A stretch of 64,000 nucleotides of DNA from NCBI RefSeq assembly GCF_963583255.1, contig NC_084806.1:16286317-16350316 (forward strand), read 5' to 3'. Shown piece by piece: positions 1 to 10,324 of this stretch. Position 1 is the stretch's first letter; every line of letters starts with the position of its first letter. The DNA is from Pyrus communis. Its lineage: Eukaryota > Streptophyta > Magnoliopsida > Rosales > Rosaceae. The notes under the pieces are model-generated. The model was not told the origin of the DNA. It was given only the letters and a program-made list of their open reading frames with translations, and searched no databases. The position numbers were made by a program, and so were the translations under genes.

Positions 1-150
1 AGATTAGTTGAAAGTATTGAAAATATCGAAAAGTAATGTCAAGTGGAAGAACGTGGTATTTATAGAATAAAATTATAATTTTTGAAATAATTTAAATTTC
101 CTCTGGTCTTCTTCTTCAATGATACAACTACAAGCACTTCATCCACCATC

Positions 151-172
151 CTCTCTCTCTCTCTCTCTCTCT
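151..172. repeat. (CT)n microsatellite
   Basis: An almost pure CT run of about 22 bases. It precedes a short unrecognised open stretch (232-417, +) that ends in a good splice-donor context (AAG|GTAAGA). No gene can be assigned to it. Confidence 0.8.
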
Positions 173-540
173 TTCTCTCCCAAAAGCTCAAATCACCTTT
201 TTGTGAAAAACCTAGATCAAAATTCTTCATTTTGCAGCCAGATTTAGAGAAATGCCAAGGACCTTGTTTCGGAGTTGGTGCTGAGGTTGATTTGGACAAT
301 GTTGATTTGGGCAACTTGGTTGATCTTGGTTTGAACTGGGTTTTTGCAATTAATTCGTGCATTTTGGATGCTGAAATCAAAGCTTCTGGGGACAACCTAC
401 AGGAATTTATAAGGTAAGAACTGACGTTTATTTGGAAATTCACAATCTACTATGAAAAATTTACCTAATAATATATATTTTAGTATGCAACTTAATGGAT
501 TAATGAGAAATTAAATAATAAAAAAAATGATAAATAATAA

Positions 541-1009
541 TTTGATACCTTGTGGCACTTTAAGTCCATTCCTTCTTGTCAAAGCATCATTTAGTACTCT
601 TAAATCATGAGCCGATCCTTCCCACCACTAAGGACATACATGAATTCCAAATCAAAGTTACAAGCAGCTAATACATTTTGTGATATAACACCCTTACGAT
701 TACGACAATTGCTTACATCACATTTGTACATTGATGATGGGATATGTGTGCCATCAATAACTCCAATACAATCCTAAAAGAGTGTTAAGTTTATCATTTG
801 GAATAAATTAGAATGATGCAAAAAAAAAAAAAAAAAAAAAAAAAAAAGCAACGCACTATACGTACCTTCAAGTAAGGGTAAAATCTCGTATTTTCCCTAA
901 TTCTAGATGGCACTGCTAATCCATGTTTGCCCATCATCTCTGGTGTTATTGTGTTCAAGGCCTTCAAAACTTTGTTAAAATTTCTACTGACAGTCCAATG
1001 TGTACACAC
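541..1009 (-). pseudogene. PIF/Harbinger transposase (HARBI1/ALP1-like) fragment
   Basis: The minus strand encodes a piece of a PIF/Harbinger DDE nuclease. Upstream (1009-866) is a segment with VLKALNTITPEMM and RENTRFYPYLK. A canonical intron follows at 865-774 (GTACG...TTTTAG), which contains a 30-odd bp A/T run. The next exon begins DCIGVIDGTHIP, the block around the first catalytic Asp, and runs on through CRNRKGVISQNVLAAC. Near 611 the frame breaks: one T appears to be missing before the conserved GWEGSAHD block, which continues in another frame as EGSAHDLRVLNDAL down to about 541. The fragment lacks the C-terminal half and cannot make an active transposase. The family call rests on motif recognition. 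Confidence 0.75.
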
Positions 1010-1938
1010 ACCACAATTAATCTACACACACACACCATAATTAAACCCTAACCATCAAATGATTAACCTATATACACACAGCACCAATTATCAAATCATA
1101 ATTTCATAGCTAACTAATCAGTGACAATAAAAATTATACCACAGAAACTCAAACACGCTAAATTCCAATTGGTTTACTTGTTATTGTTGAAATTTATTAC
1201 CCAGAAAATGAAAATCAAAAGAGAAGGTCAAATTGCACTTAAACAATTCAGAGACACTAATCTCAGATACTTATAACTTGGTAAAACATAAAAATAGAGC
1301 ATGTTCAACTAGCTCCACGAAAGTGCTAATAATGAATTTAAAAATGTTCTGAAACAAACTAGGAGTGTAAGCATCTTTCAAATCATGAACGCACAGTGAA
1401 ATCAAACATGGTCAAGTTATGCACAAGGGGCCATTAGAAGCTAAAACATTTTAGTGACACAACTGGCCATTAGAAGCCTGACATTCTTATTCCTATGCTG
1501 AAGCAAGCTATGCACAAATAGCTTATCTCAAGGGCTCCAACTTCTTCGATGCTTCAACCAAAGAAGCCAATTCTAACTACGGCAAAGCACTCGTACTTTT
1601 CTGCGGATGGAAGCATACAAATAACAAAATCAGCACAACCCCCAATGATAATATGAAATCATTAAGATCACCGGATTAAGAGATCTCTTCTACCATGGTC
1701 ATCGAATCAAGTGATTCAGATTCTTAAAATTTTAATATGAAATCACTAAGATATGTCTGTGGAGGGAGATTTTAAACTGGTAATTGAAGTGTGATTGAAG
1801 GGAGATTCAAAATACCATGGAGAATTCGATCTATTGTTAGGGGGATTAGAATCACATCTTTCGGAATACAAAATCTTACCGATAATAATAATAACATTTT
1901 TAAAAAACATAAAATTTAATACGGAAATTAGATTCTAT
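1010..1938. other. Gene-free interval downstream of AMT1
   Basis: AT-rich sequence with short CA-rich stretches near 1010-1080. An open stretch without a start codon at about 1478-1680 (+) looks mildly coding but matches nothing I recognise. No gene can be supported. Confidence 0.5.
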
Positions 1939-3059
1939 CTAAACAGACGGGGGCGTGGACGAAGTATTCGGTTCGACTACTTTTCTAAGCTGAATCACGT
2001 TAGGCTTCTCCGAGTCCTCATCGTCGTGGTACACGTAAGCAAACCCGCCGTGCCGGGTCAGATCCATACCCGCCATTTCGTCCTCAGCCGAGATCCTCAA
2101 CAGCTTCAGCTTGTGCAGCACAAAGAACAAGGGCCCCATCGTAGCGCTCACCCACCCAATAATCACCACTATCTGGATCAAGTGGGCCCCCAGCAGCTTC
2201 CCTCCGCCCCCCATAAACAACCCGTAAGGCCGCCCCTCTTGTCCCGGATACACCTCGTTCACGTACTTCTCCGTCGCAAACAGCGCCGTAAAAATAATCC
2301 CCCACGCGCCGCACCCACCGTGAAGCTGCGCCGCCTCCAGCGGGTCGTCGTATTTCAACTTCTCCGCCAATTTGTTGCACGAGATCAAAACGATAGCGGC
2401 GACGAATCCGCATACTATCGCCGCCCACGGTTCGACAACAGAGCATCCCGCCGTTATCGCCGCGAATCCGCCCAGAAGACCGTTACAAACGTCCGTTACG
2501 TTCCAGTGACCGGATAGGATTCTTTTTCCGAAGAGAGTGGTGAGAGCGGCGGTGCATCCGGCGAGAGTTGTGGTGACGGCGGTCCGACCCACGGCTGACC
2601 ACATCCCGTAATAGGATCCGGATGACCCGTAGGGACTCAGGATCTTGGTAAACGAACCCGGGTTGAACCCGTACCATCCGAACCAGAGTAAAAACGTGCC
2701 GAGAACAACGAGAGAAGCGCTATGTCCGCGGAGAGCGACGGCGCGGCCGGAGTGGTCGAACCGACCCATTCGGGGGCCTTCGATGAAAGCTCCCCAGAGA
2801 CCGGCGATGCCTCCGACCATATGGACCACACCCGACCCGGCAAAATCGATGACTCCGGTTCCGAATAAGAGGTTTTCGGTATTTCCGGCGCTAGCCCAGC
2901 CGTCGACTGACCAGAACCAGTGCGAGACGACCGGGTAGACGAAGCCGGTTAGGAAGGATGAGTAGATGAGGTAGGCGACGAACTGAGTCCTCTCGGCAAT
3001 GGATCCGCTCGTGATTCCGGCGGCGGCGATGGCAAAGGCCCACTGGTAGAGGAAGTGGC
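1939..3059 (-). CDS. AMT1: AMT1-type ammonium transporter, 3' part (gene interrupted by a copia element)
   Basis: This is the larger, C-terminal part (codons 133-505) of an intronless high-affinity ammonium transporter of the AMT/MEP/Rh family, a plasma-membrane trimer that moves ammonium into the cell. It begins within [15 protein letters not shown] and contains the family signature [13 protein letters not shown], many hydrophobic helices, and a cytosolic tail with [15 protein letters not shown]. That tail carries the conserved Thr whose phosphorylation closes AMT1 trimers in Arabidopsis. The stop codon is at 1939-1941. Base composition is GC-rich, unlike the AT-rich retrotransposon beside it. 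Joined with 9538-9934 and counting one copy of the duplicated TGTAG, the coding length is 1518 bp, or 505 residues, normal for AMT1. As it stands the gene is split by 6.5 kb. The AMT1 call is firm; the paralogue number is not assigned. Confidence 0.93.
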
Positions 3060-3064
3060 TGTAG
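3060..3064. repeat. Target-site duplication TGTAG (left copy)
   Basis: TGTAG flanks the copia element here and again at 9538-9542. A 5-bp duplication is the size made by Ty1/copia integrases. Confidence 0.95.
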
Positions 3065-3511
3065 TGTTGGTGTTTTTCAAATAAAGAATCTAACCCAATT
3101 AAATACAAGGAACTACAATTAACATCACAATCAAATACAGCATTGACTCTATAGAAACAATCTGTAAAACTTACTTGATGAATTCATAGTAAATGGTTCT
3201 TGAATTAGCCTTCTCCTCTCTGGCAATTGGTGTTCAGTTTCAATAGGGAAAACTTCTTAATGAACATAATCGTGAGAGGAGAGACCAAATCCATATATCT
3301 ATCCAACTGTTGACAGTTTCCTCCTATTAAGGAAAACTGTCATCCCATTATGTGAGTGGCGTAAACCACTCCCTCAGAGTTCTATTCCCAATCAATTTTG
3401 ATATAAATAATTATATTATTTATCTCCTAATACATGTATAATTCTATTTCTTATTTAATATAATACAGATAAAATGATGTGGCAAACTCACACACATGGT
3501 AAAATCTTACA
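3065..3511 (-). repeat. Copia 3' LTR (447 bp)
   Basis: Starts TGTTGGTG and ends TCTTACA on the plus strand. It is base-for-base the same as 9091-9537 when read side by side. Because the element reads on the minus strand, this copy is the 3' LTR. Confidence 0.95.
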
Positions 3512-3523
3512 TTCTCCCACATG
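3512..3523 (-). other. Polypurine tract of the copia element
   Basis: Read on the minus strand this is ATGTGGGAGAA directly abutting the 3' LTR, the usual plant copia PPT form (TGTGGGAGA). It primes plus-strand DNA synthesis. Confidence 0.8.
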
Positions 3524-3994
3524 AGTGCAGCCTCATCATTTCCGAAATAGTATTACATCCAATAAGGCAATAGTGATCACGGAATCATACTCATGTATAC
3601 CAGAATTTTCAATAACTCTCCACATCAATACAATTACAGGACTATAGAAAACTTGACACAACCATTCTTGTACCAGCACTCTACAATCACTTAGTAATCA
3701 TATCAAGTGTCATCATTGTAATTAGGGAATCGATGTGTGAAAACTTTGGTACCAATAAAGCTCCCACATTTTGGTCCTTTTAATGTCATAGACATTCCAA
3801 AATTTCTTAATAGTTTTGCAAAACACAATCAACAATACTAGGTCCAAGTGAAAATTACTCCATAAGAAATTACCAACATAATGTAATTTGCTTACAAGAA
3901 ATAAAACTCATCTATAACACAGATAAGTCCACTGTCTAGTTAACAACATGAAGAGTTGAAACAAAAAAAAGAAAACAGTACCTTTCTCCCACAT

Positions 3995-6900
3995 TCAAAC
4001 TAGATCAAGAGATGCATGTAGGCCCATCTTTGGCACCAATCTCTGGAAGGTTGTAACGTTCACTGCCTTCGTCAAAGGGTCTGCAATCATATTATGAGTA
4101 CTAATGTGCTCTATGTCAATGACCTTATCTCTGACCTTGTCTTGAACCACCAAATACTTGATGTCAATAAGCCTTGAAGCTTCAGAACGCTTGTTGTTCT
4201 TAGCAAAGAAAACAGTTGAGCTATTGTCACAATATAGCTTCAATGGTCGTTCTATGTTTTTGACAATTTTCATATCCAATATCATATTCCTAAGCCAGTT
4301 AGAATGTCTAACAGCTTCAAAGCATCCAATATACTCAGACTCCATGGTTGATACTGCTCGAGTCTTTTGTTTCTGGCTCTTCCATGAAACAGCACCATTT
4401 GCCAAGAGAAAAATGTATCCACTTGTTGACATACGATCGTCAATATCTCCACCCAAATCAGCATCACTATAACACACTAAATCAAGGGAATCTACATGAT
4501 TATATATCAGCATGTAAGACTTGGTTTTCTGCAGATACCTCAAAATCTTTTTGGCTGAATTCCAATGAGAGACACCTGGATTTTGTTGAAATCTTCCCAA
4601 CACACTTACTGCAAAGGCCAAATCTGGTCGAGTACATACCTGAGCATACATGACACTTCCAACCAATGAGGCATAAGGCTTATCCTTCATGGTTTCGATT
4701 TCATAATCTGTTTTGGGACACTGATCAACCGAAAATTTGTCTCCCTTGCCAATAGGAACATCACCACCAGAACATGCTTCCATATTGAATCTCCTTAGAA
4801 CTTTGTTTATATAGTTTTGTTGAGACAATCCCAATACTCTTTTCGCTCTATTTCTGACTATTTCGATGCCCAAAACATAATTAGCCTCTCCCAAATCTTT
4901 CATATCAAAATTGTTGGCTAACATGCTTTTTGTCTCTTGCAATAACTGAAAATCTGAGCTAGCAAGCAATATGTCATCCACATAAAGAACAAGAAAAATG
5001 AAATTGGATTTCACCATCTTCATGTAGATACAATTATCAATTTTATTTTCAACAAAACCAGAAGAAGAAACCACGTTATCAAATTTGAGATACCACTGTC
5101 TCGAAGCCTGCTTGAGACCGTAAATAGATTTGTTCAGTTTACATACCAGATTTTCTTTCCCCCTTTCAACAAATCCAGGTGGTTGAACCATATAAATATC
5201 TTCATCCAAGCTGCCATTGAGAAAAGCAGTTTTCACGTCCATTTGATGCAAGTGAAGATCAAAATGAGCTGTAAGAGCCATAATTATTCTTAAAGAATCT
5301 TTTGTAGAAACTGGTGAAAAAGTCTCATTATAATCCAAACCCTCTTTCTGAGTAAACCCCTTGGCTACAAGTCTGGCCTTGTGCCTCTCAATTCTTCCTT
5401 GTGAGTCACGTTTGGTCTTAAAAACCCATTTACATCCTATAGGCTTAATTGTAGGATTAGGAATTTCTAAGGACCACACCTTGTTTTTCTGCATAGATGC
5501 CAATTCATCTTCCATAGCCGTAAGCCAAAAGGCAGCTTTATCACTTTGCATAGCTTGTTGAAAAGAAGTAGGATCATCATCATCTCCCAAATCATATTCG
5601 ACTTCCTGTAAGTAAACCAAATAGTCATCAGAAATTGCTGACTTCCTTGGTCTTTGAGACTTTCTCAGAACTGGTGCAGTTACTATGTTTTCTTCTTGTG
5701 GCTGTAATGGTTGCATATCAGCAATCTGAGGTGGAACTACATTGATTTCAGGTTGTTGAGTGGATGTAACCTGATTCTCAAAAGCTACACTTTGCATGGA
5801 AATGGGCAGAGATATGGTATTGCTGGAAGATGGCCCTTGTGTTTCATCAATTTCCTCAAAAACATATGAATTCTTGGATTGACAGTGGAGTGTATTGAAA
5901 TCCTCAATGAACTTTGCATTATTTGTCTCAGAAATTCGAGTATGAGAATGAGGACAATAGAATTTAAATCCCTTTGACTTCTCTGAATAACCCACAAAAT
6001 AACAACTGGTCGTTCTTGGATCAAGCTTCCTTTCATTAGGATTATAAAGTCGTGCTTCTGCTCTACAACCCCAAGTGTGAAAATGAGCTAAGCTTGGTTT
6101 CCTGCTTGTCCAGATTTCAAATGGAGTAGAGTGAACAGATTTGCTAGGAACACGATTAAGAATATAGTTGGCAGTCTTTATAGCTTCTCCCCATAAGAAT
6201 TCTGGCAATTGAGAATGAGATAGCATGCTTCTTACCATGTCTTTCAACGTTCTATTTCTCCTCTCAGCTACTCCATTTTGATGTGGGGTTCCCGGAGTTG
6301 TATATTGTGCCACTATCCCTTGTTGTTGGAGAAACAAGGCAAAAGGTCCCTTTTGTTGCCCACTTTCTGTGTACCTGCCAAAAAATTCCCCTCCTCTATC
6401 TGACCTAACAACTTTAATAGACTTTTCTAATTGTTTTTCAACTTCTAGTTTAAAGACTTTAAAACAATTGAAAACTTGAGACTTTTCAGAAATTAAATAA
6501 AGATAAGTGAACCGTGAAAAATCATCAATAAATAGAACAAAATAGAGATTACCACAGATAGTCTTTGCTGGAAATGGGCCACAAACATCTGTGTGTATTA
6601 TTTCTAATAAGTTACTGCTTCTAGTTGAACCTAGCTTCTTAGTATTTGTGGTTTTGCCTTTAAAACAATCAATGCATGACTCTAAATCAGTAAAATCCAA
6701 TTCTGGCAGCATACTAGATTTCATTAAACGTTTCATTCTATCCTTGGAGATATGCCCCAATCTCCTATGCCAAAGCATAGATGACTTATCATTAGAGAGC
6801 ACTCTCTTAGGAGCAGAATTTTCAATATTGAAACATTCTTGAACATAAGTACATTGAAGCTGCCATAAATCCCCATTTGGAAAAGCATAACCAAGTAAAT

Positions 6901-8215
6901 TATCAAATTGGTTCTTATGAAAAAGTCTGATGCTTTCATTATCTCCGATAAAAGAAAAACCATCCATTACAAACTTAGAAACTGAAAATAAATTCCTTCT
7001 CATAGAAGGTACATATAAGACATTGTTCAAAGTTAAAATAAAACCAGAAGACAACTCTAATTTGATACTTCCAACAGACTCGACATCTACTTTTGTCCCA
7101 TTTCCAACAAACACTCTGTAGGCCTCTCTACTTGGTTCCCTCTGGCTTTTGAATCCCTGCAATGAATTAGTGATATGGACAGTGCAACCAGTATCAAACC
7201 ACCATGAATTTTGAGGTACAAAAACTAAATTTGATTCAACAGTAACAAAAACATCAACAATTTTGATACCTTTCTTAATCAACCAAGCCTTAAAACCAGC
7301 ACAATCTCTTCTAAGATGTTCAGTTGACTGACAAAAATGACATTTTTTGACACAAGCTTTACTCACTTTCAGATTAGAGGAAGGAACATTTTTAGCAAAG
7401 ACACCAAAGTTTTGAGCACCCTTTTTAGTTCCAGAAGAAGAACCTGCTTTGAATTTTACAGATTTGATTGGAAAGTTCCCAGCATTTCCAAATTTGTTGA
7501 ATGCAGCAGCCTTCTTCCCTTTTCCCATATTCACAAGGTTGACAGCTTCTTCCTTGCCTTTCTTGAGCCTTTCTTCCTCTTGACAACAGATTGCAATCAG
7601 TTCATTAACACTCCAGGATTCCTTTTGTGTGTTGTAGTTGATTTTGACCTGTTCATATTCAGCTGATAAAGAACCAAGTGCCATGTGCACTAGAAATTGC
7701 TCAGAAATCGGCACATCCAAGTTGTTCAGCTTGTTGGCAATATTGACAAGCTTGAGTAGGTGTTCTCTGATGCTCCCAATCCCATCAAACTTGGCAGAAG
7801 TGAGAGAGGATAAATAAGACCCTGCCTCCACTTTATCTGACCTCTTGTATTTTTCCTCAATAGCTGTCAAATAATCCTTAGCCAAATCACATGAAGGTAT
7901 GCCTCCTCTAATATGTTCCTCCATAGCACTTTGCATAATAAGCAGGGACATTTCATTTGCTCTTTCCCATTTTTCAAATGCATCTTTCTGTTCTTTTGTA
8001 CTCTCGGTAGTCAAGGCATGTGGCTTAGGCTGCTTGAAAGCAATCGCAAACTCCAAAAGTCCCAGATTCATGTCAATTTGCTGCTTCCATGTTTTGAAGT
8101 TGTTCCCATTTAATTTCTCAATATTGATGAGATTCAGAATATTGAGACCTGAAAGTTGTTCAGAATTTCGTAAGTGTTTGAATTTCATAATATCTATGAC
8201 AAGAAAGTTGAACAA
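3995..8215 (-). CDS. Ty1/copia Gag-Pol polyprotein, intact
   Basis: A single 1406-codon frame with no stops or shifts. Domain order, with residue positions estimated from coordinates: Gag (about 30-270) with a CCHC zinc knuckle [14 protein letters not shown] near 290; aspartic protease with WWFDTGC near 340; integrase with an HHCC zinc-binding region near 480 (HRRLGHIS...CIDC) and catalytic Asp, Asp, Glu in [15 protein letters not shown] and NGVAERRN; reverse transcriptase from about 900 with YVDDILLAS near 1074; RNase H near 1290 (STMESEYI). This order, with integrase before RT, defines Ty1/copia. The exact start is uncertain: ATG at 8215 gives the longest frame, and an internal Met about 10 codons in is equally plausible. 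All catalytic motifs I looked for are present. Confidence 0.95.
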   Translation of the reverse strand: MFNFLVIDIMKFKHLRNSEQLSGLNILNLINIEKLNGNNFKTWKQQIDMNLGLLEFAIAFKQPKPHALTTESTKEQKDAFEKWERANEMSLLIMQSAMEEHIRGGIPSCDLAKDYLTAIEEKYKRSDKVEAGSYLSSLTSAKFDGIGSIREHLLKLVNIANKLNNLDVPISEQFLVHMALGSLSAEYEQVKINYNTQKESWSVNELIAICCQEEERLKKGKEEAVNLVNMGKGKKAAAFNKFGNAGNFPIKSVKFKAGSSSGTKKGAQNFGVFAKNVPSSNLKVSKACVKKCHFCQSTEHLRRDCAGFKAWLIKKGIKIVDVFVTVESNLVFVPQNSWWFDTGCTVHITNSLQGFKSQREPSREAYRVFVGNGTKVDVESVGSIKLELSSGFILTLNNVLYVPSMRRNLFSVSKFVMDGFSFIGDNESIRLFHKNQFDNLLGYAFPNGDLWQLQCTYVQECFNIENSAPKRVLSNDKSSMLWHRRLGHISKDRMKRLMKSSMLPELDFTDLESCIDCFKGKTTNTKKLGSTRSSNLLEIIHTDVCGPFPAKTICGNLYFVLFIDDFSRFTYLYLISEKSQVFNCFKVFKLEVEKQLEKSIKVVRSDRGGEFFGRYTESGQQKGPFALFLQQQGIVAQYTTPGTPHQNGVAERRNRTLKDMVRSMLSHSQLPEFLWGEAIKTANYILNRVPSKSVHSTPFEIWTSRKPSLAHFHTWGCRAEARLYNPNERKLDPRTTSCYFVGYSEKSKGFKFYCPHSHTRISETNNAKFIEDFNTLHCQSKNSYVFEEIDETQGPSSSNTISLPISMQSVAFENQVTSTQQPEINVVPPQIADMQPLQPQEENIVTAPVLRKSQRPRKSAISDDYLVYLQEVEYDLGDDDDPTSFQQAMQSDKAAFWLTAMEDELASMQKNKVWSLEIPNPTIKPIGCKWVFKTKRDSQGRIERHKARLVAKGFTQKEGLDYNETFSPVSTKDSLRIIMALTAHFDLHLHQMDVKTAFLNGSLDEDIYMVQPPGFVERGKENLVCKLNKSIYGLKQASRQWYLKFDNVVSSSGFVENKIDNCIYMKMVKSNFIFLVLYVDDILLASSDFQLLQETKSMLANNFDMKDLGEANYVLGIEIVRNRAKRVLGLSQQNYINKVLRRFNMEACSGGDVPIGKGDKFSVDQCPKTDYEIETMKDKPYASLVGSVMYAQVCTRPDLAFAVSVLGRFQQNPGVSHWNSAKKILRYLQKTKSYMLIYNHVDSLDLVCYSDADLGGDIDDRMSTSGYIFLLANGAVSWKSQKQKTRAVSTMESEYIGCFEAVRHSNWLRNMILDMKIVKNIERPLKLYCDNSSTVFFAKNNKRSEASRLIDIKYLVVQDKVRDKVIDIEHISTHNMIADPLTKAVNVTTFQRLVPKMGLHASLDLV

Positions 8216-9075
8216 GCTTTCTCCATATTCAACTATAGAAACTGGTTACACCTTTGGGCAAGAAACCATTCTATATATTTAGATGAACATTCAAACATTT
8301 GCATAGCCAAGAATAAAGCACCAGAAATTATGTCAATCCACACCTTTAGGCAAGAAGAACAATACATAATCCAAGTTTTCCATTGCTCACTATACATTAG
8401 CTTATGACTAATCCCAGCAAAAACAACCCCTTTGGAGGCTAATTTTACTTGTTACAGTTCATAAACCATAATCTGGTTAAACGAAACTTGATTTCTTAAG
8501 AGCAAAATTTCAAATAAACCACTTTGGTAGCAAATTGAACATCTTAATAAAACCAACCCAGAATTCATATTTTGTCGATCCAAGATATTGACAAAAAACA
8601 AAAAAAAAATTTACAGAAGGCCATCAGACAAATCAATTCAACTAAATTTGATTTCCAATGAATTCTAATATGATTCAGACAAGGTTCACAACTATAACCA
8701 TAATCGAAAACGAACTCAAAATAAACGATTACAGTAATAATTTTAAACAAAATGTAAACTTTATCTGATTTAATTAGACAAGATTATAGAATTTTGATGA
8801 AATAATGATCGAAATGGCAGAAAACTAAATTAAGGTCCATACCTTTAATATAAGACGAAAAGTAGAGTTGATAACATTGAGATCAATCTCAAATATCAAG
8901 ATCAGAAAAGAAAAAAAAAATTGAACAGCCGCCATATAAGAATTGAAGAGAAGAAGTTCATTGTTATACCCCGAACAGCGGAAGAAAAGTGAAGTTTTAT
9001 ACCCAAAAGACAAACGGCACCGTTTCAGCTTTATATTCTTTAAGTCAAAATAATTGAGTTCATGATTTAAGTGGT
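8216..9075 (-). other. Copia 5' untranslated leader
   Basis: About 860 bp of AT-rich, non-coding sequence between the primer-binding site and the gag-pol start. No extra ORF is supported. Confidence 0.7.
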
Positions 9076-9088
9076 GGCTCTGATACCA
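9076..9088 (-). other. Primer-binding site (initiator tRNA-Met)
   Basis: The minus strand reads TGGTATCAGAGCC two bases inside the 5' LTR. It is complementary to the 3' end of plant initiator tRNA-Met, the common copia primer. Confidence 0.92.
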
Positions 9089-9090
9089 CA

Positions 9091-9537
9091 TGTTGGTGTT
9101 TTTCAAATAAAGAATCTAACCCAATTAAATACAAGGAACTACAATTAACATCACAATCAAATACAGCATTGACTCTATAGAAACAATCTGTAAAACTTAC
9201 TTGATGAATTCATAGTAAATGGTTCTTGAATTAGCCTTCTCCTCTCTGGCAATTGGTGTTCAGTTTCAATAGGGAAAACTTCTTAATGAACATAATCGTG
9301 AGAGGAGAGACCAAATCCATATATCTATCCAACTGTTGACAGTTTCCTCCTATTAAGGAAAACTGTCATCCCATTATGTGAGTGGCGTAAACCACTCCCT
9401 CAGAGTTCTATTCCCAATCAATTTTGATATAAATAATTATATTATTTATCTCCTAATACATGTATAATTCTATTTCTTATTTAATATAATACAGATAAAA
9501 TGATGTGGCAAACTCACACACATGGTAAAATCTTACA
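9091..9537 (-). repeat. Copia 5' LTR (447 bp)
   Basis: Identical by eye to 3065-3511. As the 5' LTR it carries the element promoter; an AT-rich TATA-like stretch lies near 9427-9445. Read on the minus strand it opens TGTAAGAT, which also resembles a strong 5' splice site and directly follows AMT1 codon 132. Confidence 0.95.
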
Positions 9538-9665
9538 TGTAGTCGAAACCGGTGGCGGAGGGGACTTTGCTGAGGCCGAAGAAGTGGTGGCCGATGAAGC
9601 CGTTGGAGGGGCCGCCGAAGGCGAACGCGAAGCCGAAGAGGTAGTAGAAGAGGCCGCCGGCGGCA

Positions 9666-9706
<41 letters not shown>

Positions 9707-9934
9707 TGCGCGGACGGAGCCAGCACAGAGCATGGCGAACCCGAGCTGCATTGAGAAGACAAGGTAAGCGGAGAAGAGGAGGTAGGTGGTGTCGACGGCG
9801 TAGGCGGTGTCGGAGAGCTTGGTGGAGACGCCGGCGATTTGGTCGCAGATGAAGTGAGCTGCGCCGGTGGAGTTGGGCCCCAGGAGGTCGGCCAGCTGGG
9901 TGGCCGAGCAGTCTAGTGTTGCCCACGTCGCCAT
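9538..9934 (-). CDS. AMT1: AMT1-type ammonium transporter, 5' part (interrupted)
   Basis: Codons 1-132 plus the first base of codon 133 of the split AMT1 gene. The start is the ATG at 9934-9932 (MATWATLDC), as expected for AMT1 N-termini; further upstream the same frame only gives low-complexity proline from a C-run. It covers the extracellular N-terminus and the first membrane helices ([30 protein letters not shown], in two overlapping hydrophobic stretches) and ends GFDY. Without splicing, translation would add only Met and then stop at TAA at the LTR edge, leaving a 133-residue stub. The region 9538-9542 is the right copy of the TGTAG duplication. Confidence 0.93.
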
Positions 9935-10030
9935 TGGAGCAGTAAGCGAGAGAAGGAAGGGAGAGAGAGGCGAAGTTGGAGTAGTCTGCTCCCTGTAGAA
10001 GTGTAGTTGGCGTCGGATATTTGTTGTACG

Positions 10031-10040
10031 GTATAAATAT
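10031..10040 (-). promoter_or_regulatory. Candidate AMT1 TATA element
   Basis: The minus strand reads ATATTTATAC about 100 bp upstream of the AMT1 start codon, a sensible TATA distance for a short 5' leader. It directly follows a 27-base C-run on that strand. The call is by position and composition only. Confidence 0.35.
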
Positions 10041-10044
10041 TTTT

Positions 10045-10071
10045 GGGGGGGGGGGGGGGGGGGGGGGGGGG
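10045..10071. repeat. 27-base G homopolymer in the AMT1 promoter
   Basis: An uninterrupted run of 27 G on the plus strand (C on the AMT1 sense strand), followed by further G-rich sequence to about 10095. It could form G-quadruplex/i-motif structures and is very length-variable by nature, so its exact length may be an assembly artefact. Confidence 0.85.
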
Positions 10072-10324
10072 TGGGCGGGGGCGGAGGGGGAGGAGAGAGA
10101 CTGTGTTTTGACTTGGAGGTTGCACTTTTCTTGGAGCAGTGTGGGGTGACGTCTAAGACTCTAACTCGTGCGGTGGTCATACATGATTTGATGACTTTTT
10201 GGACTCCGATCCCCTGCAGCTGATTTGGTTTTGGAAAGATTGGAATATACGGTCAGGATTCAGATACATGAATCTCTCTTCTGGGTTTTACTGAATTAAT
10301 TAGTAGCTGAGCTTAATTTGATAA

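Larger units (their letters stand above)
3065..9537 (-). mobile_element. Complete Ty1/copia LTR retrotransposon inside AMT1
   Basis: A 6473-bp element with TG...CA termini, in the same (minus) orientation as the host gene. All structural parts are present: two 447-bp LTRs identical along their whole length by eye, a primer-binding site complementary to initiator tRNA-Met, one uninterrupted gag-pol frame, a purine-rich tract, and a 5-bp target duplication. LTR identity means insertion was recent, since the two LTRs are copies of each other at insertion. Nothing visible disables it, so it is a candidate for a currently competent element. Confidence 0.96.

Noticed and set aside
1478..1680. Open plus-strand stretch with ordinary codons (SYAEASYAQIAYLKGSNFF)
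   Set aside because: No start codon, no recognised homology and stops on both sides; it may be a gene fragment but cannot be supported.
1795..2938. Plus-strand and alternate-frame ORFs over the AMT1 3' part
   Set aside because: Shadows of the GC-rich AMT1 coding sequence; none has family features.
9076..9088. Initiator tRNA-Met-like sequence as a tRNA gene
   Set aside because: Only the 3' acceptor complement is present at the LTR edge; it is a primer-binding site.
9477..9926. Arg/His/Leu-rich frame overlapping the AMT1 5' part
   Set aside because: Off-frame reading of AMT1; it also crosses the LTR border.
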